The notes under the pieces: model-generated
Databases searched by the model: none
The model's input: the letters and a program-made list of their open reading frames with translations, nothing else
What the model was told of the DNA's origin: nothing
Position numbers and translations under genes: made by a program
NCBI GenBank assembly: GCA_947377725.1
Contig: CANCGX010000038.1
Location: 1-9,851, forward strand
Direction of reading: 5' to 3'
DNA: 9,851 bases
Origin: Actinomycetota bacterium
Lineage (GTDB): Bacteria; Actinomycetota; Actinomycetes; Nanopelagicales; Nanopelagicaceae
Shown: piece by piece, positions 1 through 7,101 of the stretch
Layout: the number at the start of each line of letters is the position of its first letter
Position numbering within the stretch: position 1 is the stretch's first letter

Positions 1-417
1 TTTCAAGGAATGCCTAAAGACGGCGTCCTCACTTCCATTGATACAGAGCGAGAGCATTCGGCAAGCGCGCGGGAAAGTTTTGAAGAATCCGGAATACCTG
101 CCGCTCGTTATCGATTGATAACTGGCACAGTTTTAGAAGTAGTTGGAAAACTTGCGGACGGAAATTATGACCTTGTTGTAATTAGACCTGCAGAAGATGT
201 AATGGATCTTGTCCAAGAAGCACATCGCTTACTGCGTCGAGGCGGAACATTATTTATAGATCATGCACTAAGCGGCGGAAAAGTTGCTGATCCAACTCAG
301 CGAGATTACGAAAGTATCTCTCGGAGAGATGGAATCCGTTTCGTTAAAGAGGACTCCCAATGGACTTCCACCCTCTTGCCGGTTGGCCAAGGGGTACTTC
401 TCGCAACAAAGGCTTGA
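1..417 (+). CDS. O-methyltransferase, class I SAM-dependent (5'-truncated by window)
   Basis: This is the C-terminal part of a SAM-dependent O-methyltransferase related to the mycobacterial Rv1220c type. The frame is open from position 1, so the true start lies outside the window and the Met at 10 is internal. Visible features are the strand-2 acidic end (LTSIDTE), the strand-4 segment YDLVVIRPAED (ending near 198) and the motif LLRRGGTLFIDHAL. In metal-dependent catechol-type methyltransferases the strand-4 segment reads roughly FIDADK and the later one DN. Here the two metal-site aspartates of the first motif are replaced (IRPAE) and DN is DH, so the usual metal site looks degraded. The gene ends with TGA 34 nt before tatB. 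In many actinobacteria this gene is separated from tatB by sigE, an anti-sigma gene and a trypsin-like protease gene, none of which is present here. The substrate is unknown. Confidence 0.85.
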   Translation, partial: FQGMPKDGVLTSIDTEREHSASARESFEESGIPAARYRLITGTVLEVVGKLADGNYDLVVIRPAEDVMDLVQEAHRLLRRGGTLFIDHALSGGKVADPTQRDYESISRRDGIRFVKEDSQWTSTLLPVGQGVLLATKA

Positions 418-451
418 TAATCAACCGCCTTCGTAGCGGTACGCTTTCACC

Positions 452-775
452 ATGTTTGGTATCGGTGCAGGGGAGTTAATTACTCTCGTGGTGCTTGCTT
501 TGATCTTGATTGGGCCTGATCGTCTTCCCAATGTAGCAACCGATGCTGCCAAGCTCGTAAAGCGTTTACGCGATATTGCAAATACGGCGACGGCAGAGCT
601 GAGAGAGAATCTTGGACCTGGCTTTGAAGATTTGGAAGTTACTGACTTGCATCCGAAGAAACTGCTTCGTAAGACAATCGGGAATTCGCTCGATGAAATC
701 TCATCTGATATCAACTCTGGTTTCAGTCTGGAAACAAATAAGAAGAAAGCTCAGATAGATCCTGACCTCCTATGA
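452..775 (+). CDS. tatB: Sec-independent protein translocase subunit TatB
   Basis: The 107-residue protein is a TatB-type component of the twin-arginine translocase, which exports folded proteins across the cytoplasmic membrane and recognises substrates together with TatC. It has a short N-terminal membrane helix (about residues 4-20) with the conserved Glu8, followed by the hinge Gly21-Pro22 in IGPDRLP. An amphipathic helix (about 26-50) comes next, then the actinobacterial TatB signature LGPGFEDLEVTDLHP around residues 54-68. That signature and the mrp neighbour favour TatB over TatA. No clear Shine-Dalgarno precedes the ATG, which was chosen because the Tat helix begins immediately after it. 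The stop overlaps the mrp start as ATGA. No tatA or tatC is seen nearby, which is usual in actinobacteria. Confidence 0.93.
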   Translation: MFGIGAGELITLVVLALILIGPDRLPNVATDAAKLVKRLRDIANTATAELRENLGPGFEDLEVTDLHPKKLLRKTIGNSLDEISSDINSGFSLETNKKKAQIDPDLL

Positions 776-1899
776 CACAACACATTATTGACCGAATTCA
801 TCAAGAGCTCGCAACGGTTTCAGATCCCGAGCTTCACCGCCCGCTTCCTGACTTAGGAATGATCGAAAGTGTGGAATACAAGAATGGCAAAGCATCTATA
901 ACAATTTTGCTCACCATTTCCGGTTGCCCAATGCGTGATCGTTTAAAGAATGACGTAGAAGCTGCACTTGGAAGAATCCCTGAAATCAAAGAAGTGACAC
1001 TCAATTTTGGTGTCATGACTGAAGAACAGAGAAATAATGTAAAGAAAATATTGCATGGTGGAGTTGAAAAATTTATTCCGTTTGCAAAATCTGACTCGTT
1101 AACGAGAGTTATCGGGATTGCATCCGGTAAAGGTGGCGTTGGTAAATCCTCCCTCACAGTCAATATCGCCGTGGCTGCAGTTGCTCGAGGGCTCAAAGTT
1201 GGTATTTTGGACGCCGATGTCTATGGTCACTCGATTCCTCGTCTTATGAATCTTGTAGGACAACGCCCCACGGCAATCGATCAAACTTTTATTCCGCTAG
1301 AAAGTTTCGGAGTCAAAGTTGTTTCAATGGAGATGTTTAAGCCAGATCGTTCAGATCCGGTTGCATATCGCGGACCGATGTTGCACAAAGTCTTAGAACA
1401 GCTCTTGAGCGATGCTTATTGGGGAGACTTGGATTTACTCTTGCTTGATTTGCCTCCCGGAACAGGAGACATTGCAATCAGTCTCGGACAATTAATCCCG
1501 GCTTCAGAAATATTGGTTGTAACTACTCCTCAAATCGCTGCAGCAGAAGTTGCAGAACGAGCGGGTCGAATCGCGCATCAACTCAAGCAACATATTGTTG
1601 GTGTGGTTGAAAATATGTCAGATATTGAATGTCCTCATTGTGGTGAGTCGATTTCACTCTTTGGAAGCGGTGGAGGTTCGGAGACCACTAAACGACTATC
1701 TACTCTTATCGGTGCTGATGTTCCTTTATTAGCCGCAGTCCCGTTTGACCCTGCCCTACGTGTGGGAGGTGACGATGGTCAGCCAATCGTGCTCTCAAAC
1801 CCAGAAAGTCACTCATCCGTTGCCATTTATTCAATTGTTGATCAACTCATGAAGCAACGAAAGTCCCTTGTTGGAGTGCCCCTTTCGCTTCATACCTGA
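772..1899 (+). CDS. mrp: Mrp/ApbC/NBP35-family P-loop ATPase, Fe-S cluster carrier
   Basis: This 375-residue protein is an Mrp/ApbC-type ATPase that binds and transfers iron-sulfur clusters to client apoproteins in the cytosol. Residues about 3-85 form a DUF59/MIP18 domain with the conserved Cys52. The deviant Walker A GKGGVGKS lies at residues 119-126. It is followed by DADVYGHSIPRL, the DLPPGTGD switch motif and a C-x-x-C pair at Cys287 and Cys290, which bridges a cluster between subunits in this family. Length and domain order are normal. The start overlaps the tatB stop by 4 nt (ATGA), indicating translational coupling. The tatB-mrp-CBS protein order is a known actinobacterial arrangement, although the functional link between Tat export and Fe-S delivery is not established. 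Confidence 0.95.
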   Translation: MTQHIIDRIHQELATVSDPELHRPLPDLGMIESVEYKNGKASITILLTISGCPMRDRLKNDVEAALGRIPEIKEVTLNFGVMTEEQRNNVKKILHGGVEKFIPFAKSDSLTRVIGIASGKGGVGKSSLTVNIAVAAVARGLKVGILDADVYGHSIPRLMNLVGQRPTAIDQTFIPLESFGVKVVSMEMFKPDRSDPVAYRGPMLHKVLEQLLSDAYWGDLDLLLLDLPPGTGDIAISLGQLIPASEILVVTTPQIAAAEVAERAGRIAHQLKQHIVGVVENMSDIECPHCGESISLFGSGGGSETTKRLSTLIGADVPLLAAVPFDPALRVGGDDGQPIVLSNPESHSSVAIYSIVDQLMKQRKSLVGVPLSLHT

Positions 1900-1908
1900 C
1901 CTTGCACT

Positions 1909-1914
1909 TAGAAT
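1909..1914 (+). promoter_or_regulatory. Putative -10 box for the MgtE_N/CBS gene (leaderless type)
   Basis: TAGAAT ends 6 nt before the ATG at 1921, so a transcript starting 7 nt downstream would begin at the A of the start codon. No convincing -35 is visible, and the region lies in the 21-nt gap after mrp. Read-through from mrp is equally possible. Confidence 0.3.
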
Positions 1915-1920
1915 TTGGGA

Positions 1921-3267
1921 ATGAAGACGCCTCCAAAGCTCCCGATAAAAAAGGTAGCAAACAAAGTAGAGCGCGTAGTCGGTCGTCGAGATTCTGTTTT
2001 AGCACGTAAAAGTATTCGAGATTCCCTTGTTTCTTTGGCAGGTCTAATTGGATGTCCAGTCCGCAACGAAGATGGACGCGATATTGGCCGACTAGTTGAC
2101 GTTGTCGTTCGCCATGGCGAAGATGCTTACCCACCAGTTTCCGGATTGATTGTAAAAGTTGGACAGCGCAAATCCTTTATTGATGGTGCTCGTATTGCAA
2201 AGCTAACGCACAATGAAATCCGACTTTCTTCGACGACTATCAATCTTACGGATTACAAGAGACGCGAAGGAGAATCATTGCTCGACGGAGATGTCCTAGA
2301 TCATCAGATTGTTGATGTTAATGGACTTCGAGTTGTTCGCTCATCAGACTTGTACTTGGCACCGCTTGATAAAGAAATCCGTGTAGTAGGCGTGGATATT
2401 TCATTCGTAACATTTTTGCGCCGCATATTTCCTGGAGCGCTGGGTCGACGTGCAACTCCGCAGCATGTATTGGACTGGTCGACAGTAGCGTCGCTCGCAG
2501 ATTCGTCAGGTGTTGTAAAAACGTCTGGTTCAAAAACTGCTCTATCTCAACTTCGCCCAGCTGACCTTGCCGACCTCATAGAAGATTTGGCAGGTCGTGA
2601 ACAAACTGCGCTGATTGAACTTCTTGATCCAGAACTTGCTGCAGACGCTCTTGAAGAGATGGAAGATGAAGAGTTGCAAGGTTTGCTTCGCGGATTACCT
2701 GAAGAGCGCGCAGCAGAACTATTGAGTCGCATGGAGCCGGATGAATCGGCAGAAGTACTTCGAGATCTTGGTGAAGAACACCGCGAAGATATTTTGAAAG
2801 CAATGGATGTAAAGGTCGCGAAACAATTGCGCCAATTGATTTCTTTCGATGAAACTCTCGCGGGCGGAATTATGACTACCCACATGGTTATTGCGCACGA
2901 AGGAGACACTGTTGGGGCGGCGTTGAAACTCCTTGTTGAAAGCCGCGATCGAGATATTTCTGATGGTGTTGTGATGGTAGATGGCAAGGGCAAACTCCTT
3001 GATCACATTCAGATTATCGAACTTGTTGCAGCTAAATCATCCGATCTTTTAAGTACTTTGATAGGTCCTCCGTACCCAACGGCAGTGAATATTGATTCTC
3101 CGCTCGAGGAAGTGATTGAAGAATTCTCAAATAACCGTGGTGCATCGATTGTCGTTATCGATGAAAAAGGTAAACCAGTGGGTCGAATTTTGGCCGATGA
3201 CTTGGTCGACGCCTTGAAGCCTGAAGAGCAACATGGATTATCTAAAGGCACAGGTGCGCTTCAATGA
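1921..3267 (+). CDS. Soluble PRC-barrel / MgtE_N / CBS-pair protein (magnesium-transporter-like regulator)
   Basis: The protein has 448 residues from ATG 1921. A TTG two codons upstream (1915) is also in frame but has no ribosome binding site. About residues 35-95 form a PRC-barrel-like domain (GCPVRNEDGRDIGRLVDVVV), with a second related segment near 118-150. Residues about 211-311 match MgtE_N, an acidic superhelix of short helical repeats (for example ELLDPELAADALEEM). Residues about 312-435 are a CBS pair, beginning at TLAGGIMTT, with the second CBS at about 381 onward. In the MgtE Mg2+ channel these two cytosolic domains bind Mg2+ and gate the pore. Here no transmembrane segment follows, so the protein should be soluble or peripheral. 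It resembles mycobacterial Rv1232c in architecture and position after mrp. The stop overlaps the NRAMP start as ATGA. A role as Mg2+ sensor for that transporter is inference. Confidence 0.88.
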   Translation: MKTPPKLPIKKVANKVERVVGRRDSVLARKSIRDSLVSLAGLIGCPVRNEDGRDIGRLVDVVVRHGEDAYPPVSGLIVKVGQRKSFIDGARIAKLTHNEIRLSSTTINLTDYKRREGESLLDGDVLDHQIVDVNGLRVVRSSDLYLAPLDKEIRVVGVDISFVTFLRRIFPGALGRRATPQHVLDWSTVASLADSSGVVKTSGSKTALSQLRPADLADLIEDLAGREQTALIELLDPELAADALEEMEDEELQGLLRGLPEERAAELLSRMEPDESAEVLRDLGEEHREDILKAMDVKVAKQLRQLISFDETLAGGIMTTHMVIAHEGDTVGAALKLLVESRDRDISDGVVMVDGKGKLLDHIQIIELVAAKSSDLLSTLIGPPYPTAVNIDSPLEEVIEEFSNNRGASIVVIDEKGKPVGRILADDLVDALKPEEQHGLSKGTGALQ

Positions 3268-4499
3268 CCACACAGAAAAAAATTCGTCTTGCCGCTTTGC
3301 TATCAGTCATGGGACCTGGAGTAATTGCTGGGCTTTCCGATGATGATCCCGCAGGCATCACCACGTATTCACAATTGGGAGCAAAGTTCGGTTACCAAAT
3401 GTTGTGGGTACTCGTCATCTCAACTATTGCATTGATCCTCTTTCAAGATCTTGGAGCACGCATCGGTGTTGTAACGCGTCAAGGTTTAATTGGATTGGTT
3501 CGACAGAAGTATGGAGCTCGTTCTGGAACTCTCAGTGCTGTAGCGCTTCTTGTAGCAAATTTTGGAACACTCACAGCAGAGTTCGCGGGTATCGCGGCTG
3601 CCGGACAGTTATTTGGGTACTCCCGATTTATTACAGTTCCTGCTGCAGCTCTCGTCGTATCATTTTTAGTTTTACGTGGATCATTTGCCCGCGTTGAGAA
3701 AGTTTTCTTTTTACTTTCCGCAGTGTTTATCGCTTACGTAGTAGCCGGATTTATGGCGCATCCAAATTGGGGTAAAGCACTTCACGGTGTTGTCGTGCCT
3801 TCAATGCCGTTTACACACGATGCGATTTATATTGCAACTGCAACTCTAGGTACGACCCTCGCTCCTTGGGGACTTGCATTTATTCAGTCTTACGCAGTTG
3901 ATAAGCGTCTGACTCGCGATGATTTAAAACTTTTACGAGTTGATGTTTGGACCGGATCACTCCTGACTGGAATTATTGGATTTTTCGTAATCGTCACCTG
4001 CGCGGCAACACTTAATAAAGAAGGCGCAATCACCATCACTGATGCAGCTCAGGCCGCTCGGGCACTTGAGCCACTTGCAGGCACGCTCGCTAAGGCACTC
4101 TTTGCGGTAGGTCTAGTAGGAGCAGCGCTTTTGGCAGCATCTATATTGCCCCTATCAACGGCTTACTCCGTCGGCGACCTCACGGGACAACCTGCTGCTC
4201 TCGACGATGGTCCAAAAGATGCACCACTGTTTTATGCAACTTTTGGAGCAATGACATTTTTCGCCGCTGGCTTGATTCTTCTTCCAGGTGTTCCACTCAT
4301 TCGCGTCCTGGTCCTTACCCAGATTCTGAATGCAATTCTCTTATTGCCACTTCTTTTCTTTATGTACGGCATCTCTCGCGATACGCGCCTCATGGGTGAA
4401 TTCACTTCCACCGCGCGAATGCGCTTTATCTATGGCATCATCATCGCTCTAGTTTCTATCTGCGTTGTTGCTCTTCTCTGGTTTACAGTCAATCCTTGA
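3264..4499 (+). CDS. NRAMP-family divalent metal transporter, non-canonical site (possible Mg2+ transporter)
   Basis: This 411-residue integral membrane protein has about eleven hydrophobic helices. It aligns with NRAMP (SLC11) at helix 1 (GPGVIAGLSDDDPAGITTYS) and helix 6 (LGTTLAPWGLAFIQSYAVDK). Canonical Mn/Fe NRAMPs carry DPGN in helix 1 and MPH in helix 6. Here these are Asp28-Pro29-Ala30-Gly31 and Ala200-Pro201-Trp202. The helix-6 methionine is known to select transition metals and exclude Mg2+/Ca2+, and NRAMP-related Mg2+ transporters (NRMTs) lack it. Loss of Met plus the overlapping upstream MgtE_N/CBS gene makes Mg2+ or another hard cation the best guess. Mn2+ cannot be excluded. Both ends overlap neighbours: ATGA at the start, and TGATG with the DMT gene at the end. 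Confidence 0.88.
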   Translation: MTTQKKIRLAALLSVMGPGVIAGLSDDDPAGITTYSQLGAKFGYQMLWVLVISTIALILFQDLGARIGVVTRQGLIGLVRQKYGARSGTLSAVALLVANFGTLTAEFAGIAAAGQLFGYSRFITVPAAALVVSFLVLRGSFARVEKVFFLLSAVFIAYVVAGFMAHPNWGKALHGVVVPSMPFTHDAIYIATATLGTTLAPWGLAFIQSYAVDKRLTRDDLKLLRVDVWTGSLLTGIIGFFVIVTCAATLNKEGAITITDAAQAARALEPLAGTLAKALFAVGLVGAALLAASILPLSTAYSVGDLTGQPAALDDGPKDAPLFYATFGAMTFFAAGLILLPGVPLIRVLVLTQILNAILLLPLLFFMYGISRDTRLMGEFTSTARMRFIYGIIIALVSICVVALLWFTVNP

Positions 4500-5383
4500 T
4501 GAAACAAACAGACCACGCAGCACTCCCTCAAGGGCGAGATATTCCCTATCTCATACTTGGAATCATTGGAATTGGTACGTCGGGTCCGCTCATCGCAAAA
4601 AGTACGATGCCAGTGCCGACTCTTGTATTTTGGAGAAATCTCATCGGAGCAATTGTGATGGCTCCTTTTGCTCTTCGAAATGGTGAATGGAGAAATCCAG
4701 GGAAGCGAAAACTTATTGGGCAATCTGTCTTGGCTGGAATATTTCTTGCATTTCACTTTTTAGCTTTTTTTCTTGCCATGCGTTTTACAACAGTTGCGGC
4801 AGGCACAGCTCTTGCTGCCCTCCAACCCATATTTGCAGCAACGTATGTGCGCTTTAAGGGAGAACACATATCTACAACATCCATCGTGGGTATGTTCGTA
4901 GCTTTTGGATCGGTCTTCATTATTACTGGCGTTGATTTTTCAATTTCTATGCGAGCTTTTGTCGGCGATCTTTTTGGTCTGGTGTGTGCAGTTCTTGCAG
5001 CAACTTATGTCGCCATCGGATCTAAAGTGCAGAAAGATCTTGCAACATCCACATACACAACGTTTTGTTATGCCGCATGCGCTCTGACCGTAATTCCATT
5101 TATAGTTTTTGCAAAGCTTGAATTTATTCATTTTTCCAGAGGCGAATGGTTACTACTTCTTTTGCTTATTATTGGCGCTCAATTTATGGGTCACACTCTC
5201 TTTAATCTCGTGCTCAAGCGAGTATCTCCGGTCGTAGTCTCTCTCATTGTCTTTTTTGAAGTTCCCGTGGCTGCAATCGTGGCTTGGCTCTGGCTTCATC
5301 AATCTCCATCATCTGGGCTCTATATTGGTATTGCTGGGATTTTGGCAGGTTGCACAATATTCGTCGTAGGCGGAAAACGATGA
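4499..5383 (+). CDS. EamA/DMT-superfamily permease
   Basis: The 294-residue protein has two tandem EamA repeats and about ten transmembrane helices, typical of the drug/metabolite transporter superfamily (RhaT/YdcZ-like exporters). The first repeat runs from about residue 14 to 135, with the motif VFWRNLIGAIVMAPF and a helix ending in AALQPIFAATYV. The second runs from about 150 to 292, with SPVVVSLIVFFEVPVAAIVAW. The ATG at 4499 shares its A with the NRAMP stop (TGATG); a TTG one codon upstream is a less likely start. The stop overlaps the PHP gene start. The substrate is unknown, and its presence in the operon does not fix one. Confidence 0.87.
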   Translation: MKQTDHAALPQGRDIPYLILGIIGIGTSGPLIAKSTMPVPTLVFWRNLIGAIVMAPFALRNGEWRNPGKRKLIGQSVLAGIFLAFHFLAFFLAMRFTTVAAGTALAALQPIFAATYVRFKGEHISTTSIVGMFVAFGSVFIITGVDFSISMRAFVGDLFGLVCAVLAATYVAIGSKVQKDLATSTYTTFCYAACALTVIPFIVFAKLEFIHFSRGEWLLLLLLIIGAQFMGHTLFNLVLKRVSPVVVSLIVFFEVPVAAIVAWLWLHQSPSSGLYIGIAGILAGCTIFVVGGKR

Positions 5384-6228
5384 TTGATTTACACACTCAC
5401 ACGAACATCAGCGATGGAACAGATACACCGGTACAGTTAATTAACAAAGCGTTGGCTTCTGGGATTAAAGTTTTAGCGCTCACAGATCACGACAGTATTG
5501 CCGGATGGGACGAGGCAGAGCTACATTTGAGACCAGGAATGGATTTAGTTCTCGGTGCAGAAATTTCTTGTCAAACTGAAGATGGAATAAGCGTTCACAT
5601 GCTCGGCTTACTTTTTGATCCTTCCCACCAAGAACTTCAAGATGTCTTGGCACAAACACGAGAAAATAGACACAGCCGGATGTCAAAAATTATTGGCCGA
5701 ATGAATTCAGCTGGCATTGAAATTTCGATGGAAGAAGTTTTGTTGCAATTATCTGAGGGCGCAACTCTTGGTCGCCCACATCTTGCTGATGCAATGATTG
5801 CAAAAGGTTTGGCCAATAGCCGGGAAGAGATTTTTGAGAAGTGGCTTCACAATAATTCTCCTTACTATGTTGCACATTATTCGCCGACTCCAGAGGTTGC
5901 AATCGCCTTGATTAAGGCAGCAGGTGGAGTATCAGTTATCGCCCATCCGATGGCCTCCCTGAGAGGAAGAACTGTTTCCGTTGAAAGTTTCTCGTCATAT
6001 GTAGAGGCAGGCTTAGATGGAATTGAAGTTTTTCATCGAGACCATACGGCAGATCAGAAGAATTTGCTCAAGGGAATTGCTGCCGATTTGAATGTCTTGC
6101 GAACAGGTTCTAGTGATTATCACGGTACCGGAAAACTTAACGAATTAGGCGAAAATACAACTGAACGCGATCAGTGGGAAGCTCTTGAATCAAAAGCAAA
6201 TTCCCGCAGAATTGTGCGAAAAAATTAA
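5380..6228 (+). CDS. PHP-domain phosphoesterase (YciV/RNase AM-like)
   Basis: The 282-residue protein is a PHP-family metal-dependent phosphoesterase of the YciV type, whose characterised members hydrolyse 3',5'-nucleoside bisphosphates or trim short RNA ends. The trinuclear metal-site residues are visible in order: His5 and His7 (LHTHTNISDG), Asp12, His37 (LTDHDS), Glu61 (GAEISC), His73 (VHMLG), His189 (IAHP), and Asp246 and His248 (SSDYHG). The site therefore looks complete. The chosen start at 5380 places HTHT at the N-terminus as in the family; an upstream in-frame Met at 5284 lies inside the DMT gene. The start overlaps the DMT stop (ATGA), with GGCGGA 6 nt upstream as a possible ribosome binding site. 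The stop overlaps the convergent DUF3107 stop by 4 nt. The exact substrate is uncertain. Confidence 0.88.
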   Translation: MIDLHTHTNISDGTDTPVQLINKALASGIKVLALTDHDSIAGWDEAELHLRPGMDLVLGAEISCQTEDGISVHMLGLLFDPSHQELQDVLAQTRENRHSRMSKIIGRMNSAGIEISMEEVLLQLSEGATLGRPHLADAMIAKGLANSREEIFEKWLHNNSPYYVAHYSPTPEVAIALIKAAGGVSVIAHPMASLRGRTVSVESFSSYVEAGLDGIEVFHRDHTADQKNLLKGIAADLNVLRTGSSDYHGTGKLNELGENTTERDQWEALESKANSRRIVRKN

Positions 6229-6479
6229 AGGGTTGTAAATCCGACTCTGCGCTCTGGAGCTTCACCAAGTTCAACGAAAGCAATCTTCTTTGCAGGAATG
6301 ATTGTTTTCTGATTCTTTACATCAGCTATCACAAGCGGAGTCTCATTCTTAAGCGCATCCTGAACTAGCGCAAGAACTTGTTCGCTAGATAGTTGGGTTT
6401 CAATGCGAAGCTCGTGATTTGAGTCGCTGATACCAATTCGAACATCGGTGTGTTGAGAGTCTGTTTTCTTTGTAGCCAT
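6225..6479 (-). CDS. DUF3107 family protein
   Basis: This 84-residue protein matches the actinobacterial DUF3107 family (mycobacterial TB9.4/Rv3208A). The N-terminal strand DVRIGISDSNHELRIET is followed by a helix with LSSEQVLALVQDAL. The conserved C-terminal block (IPAKKIAFVELGEAPERRVGF) lies at about residues 61-81. The molecular function is unknown. It lies 16 nt downstream of tetR on the same strand, the same pairing as Rv3208-Rv3208A, so the two are probably co-regulated. No Shine-Dalgarno is visible. A TAAACT hexamer 6 nt upstream of the ATG suggests it can also be transcribed alone as a leaderless mRNA. Confidence 0.9.
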   Translation of the reverse strand: MATKKTDSQHTDVRIGISDSNHELRIETQLSSEQVLALVQDALKNETPLVIADVKNQKTIIPAKKIAFVELGEAPERRVGFTTL

Positions 6480-6485
6480 AATGTG

Positions 6486-6491
6486 AGTTTA
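6486..6491 (-). promoter_or_regulatory. Putative -10 box for DUF3107 gene (leaderless type)
   Basis: On the - strand TAAACT ends 6 nt before the DUF3107 ATG, so transcription would start at or beside the start codon. A TTTTCC hexamer lies 17 nt upstream as a poor -35. The site is in the 16-nt gap after tetR, and no ribosome binding site competes with it. Confidence 0.35.
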
Positions 6492-6495
6492 GTGG

Positions 6496-7101
6496 TTATT
6501 CGTGGCGAGGAAAACCAGAAATCCCTTTCCAGATTTGTCCAGAAACTAATTTTACTGCTTCTTCACGCGTGATTTTTTGATCTCTTTCCAACCAATGTCT
6601 TGCAGCAGATTGAACGTTTCCAATTAGCCCGGTAGCAAGCATCATCGAAACTTCCTTACTCATTCCGGTTTCAAGAGAAATCACAGCAGAAAAAGCTGCT
6701 GCGCAATCGTAGGTCATTCGTGAAAGGCGTTCGCGAACTTTAGGCTCAAGAGCCATGTCACTTTCAAAAAGGAGTCTGAAAGCTTCTCCCTCATGATTAA
6801 TAAAATCAAAATATGCAGCAACGGTCGCGGTAACGCGATCCCCATTGTCGGTTTTCGATGCGACTGCTTTTTGAATATCAAAGAGAAGCGAATCAATATG
6901 AAGGTCTAGCACCGCAAGGTAGAGGTCTAACTTTGATGGAAAATGCTGATACAGCACCGGCTTGCTGACACTTGCGCGATCGGCTATCTCATCCATTGGC
7001 GCAGAGTGATATCCAGCCTGAGTAAATACCTCAAGGGCAGCATTGAGGAGTTGAGCTCGTCGCTCATCTCGGGGTAAGCGATTCTTGGCATCTGTAGTCA
7101 T
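6496..7101 (-). CDS. TetR/AcrR-family transcriptional regulator
   Basis: The 201-residue protein starts at ATG 7101 with MTTDAKNRLPRDERRAQLL. A longer in-frame reading that begins at 7371 would run about 200 nt into mshB and has no family match, so it is not used. The N-terminal domain (about residues 9-60) is a TetR helix-turn-helix (PMDEIADRASVSKPVLYQHF). The rest is a helical ligand-binding domain containing FRLLFESDMALEPKVRERL. It is closest in feel to Rv3208-type regulators that pair with DUF3107. The ligand and target are unknown. The gene diverges from mshB with a 66-nt shared region, so autoregulation and control of mshB are both possible. A TACGAT box 7 nt before the ATG suggests a leaderless message. 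Confidence 0.9.
   Translation of the reverse strand: MTTDAKNRLPRDERRAQLLNAALEVFTQAGYHSAPMDEIADRASVSKPVLYQHFPSKLDLYLAVLDLHIDSLLFDIQKAVASKTDNGDRVTATVAAYFDFINHEGEAFRLLFESDMALEPKVRERLSRMTYDCAAAFSAVISLETGMSKEVSMMLATGLIGNVQSAARHWLERDQKITREEAVKLVSGQIWKGISGFPRHE

Noticed and set aside
424..440. ACCGC / GCGGT hairpin before tatB as a terminator
   Set aside because: The stem is only 5 bp with a 7-nt loop and has no following T-tract; at most a minor leader structure.
2547..2993. Long - strand open frame opposite the MgtE_N/CBS gene
   Set aside because: It has Ser/Arg-rich, low-complexity composition typical of an antisense shadow of the acidic MgtE_N helices and no recognisable domain.
5284..5379. 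Upstream start for the PHP gene inside the DMT gene
   Set aside because: The PHP domain begins at the Met at 5380, and the extension is out-of-frame coding of the DMT C-terminus.
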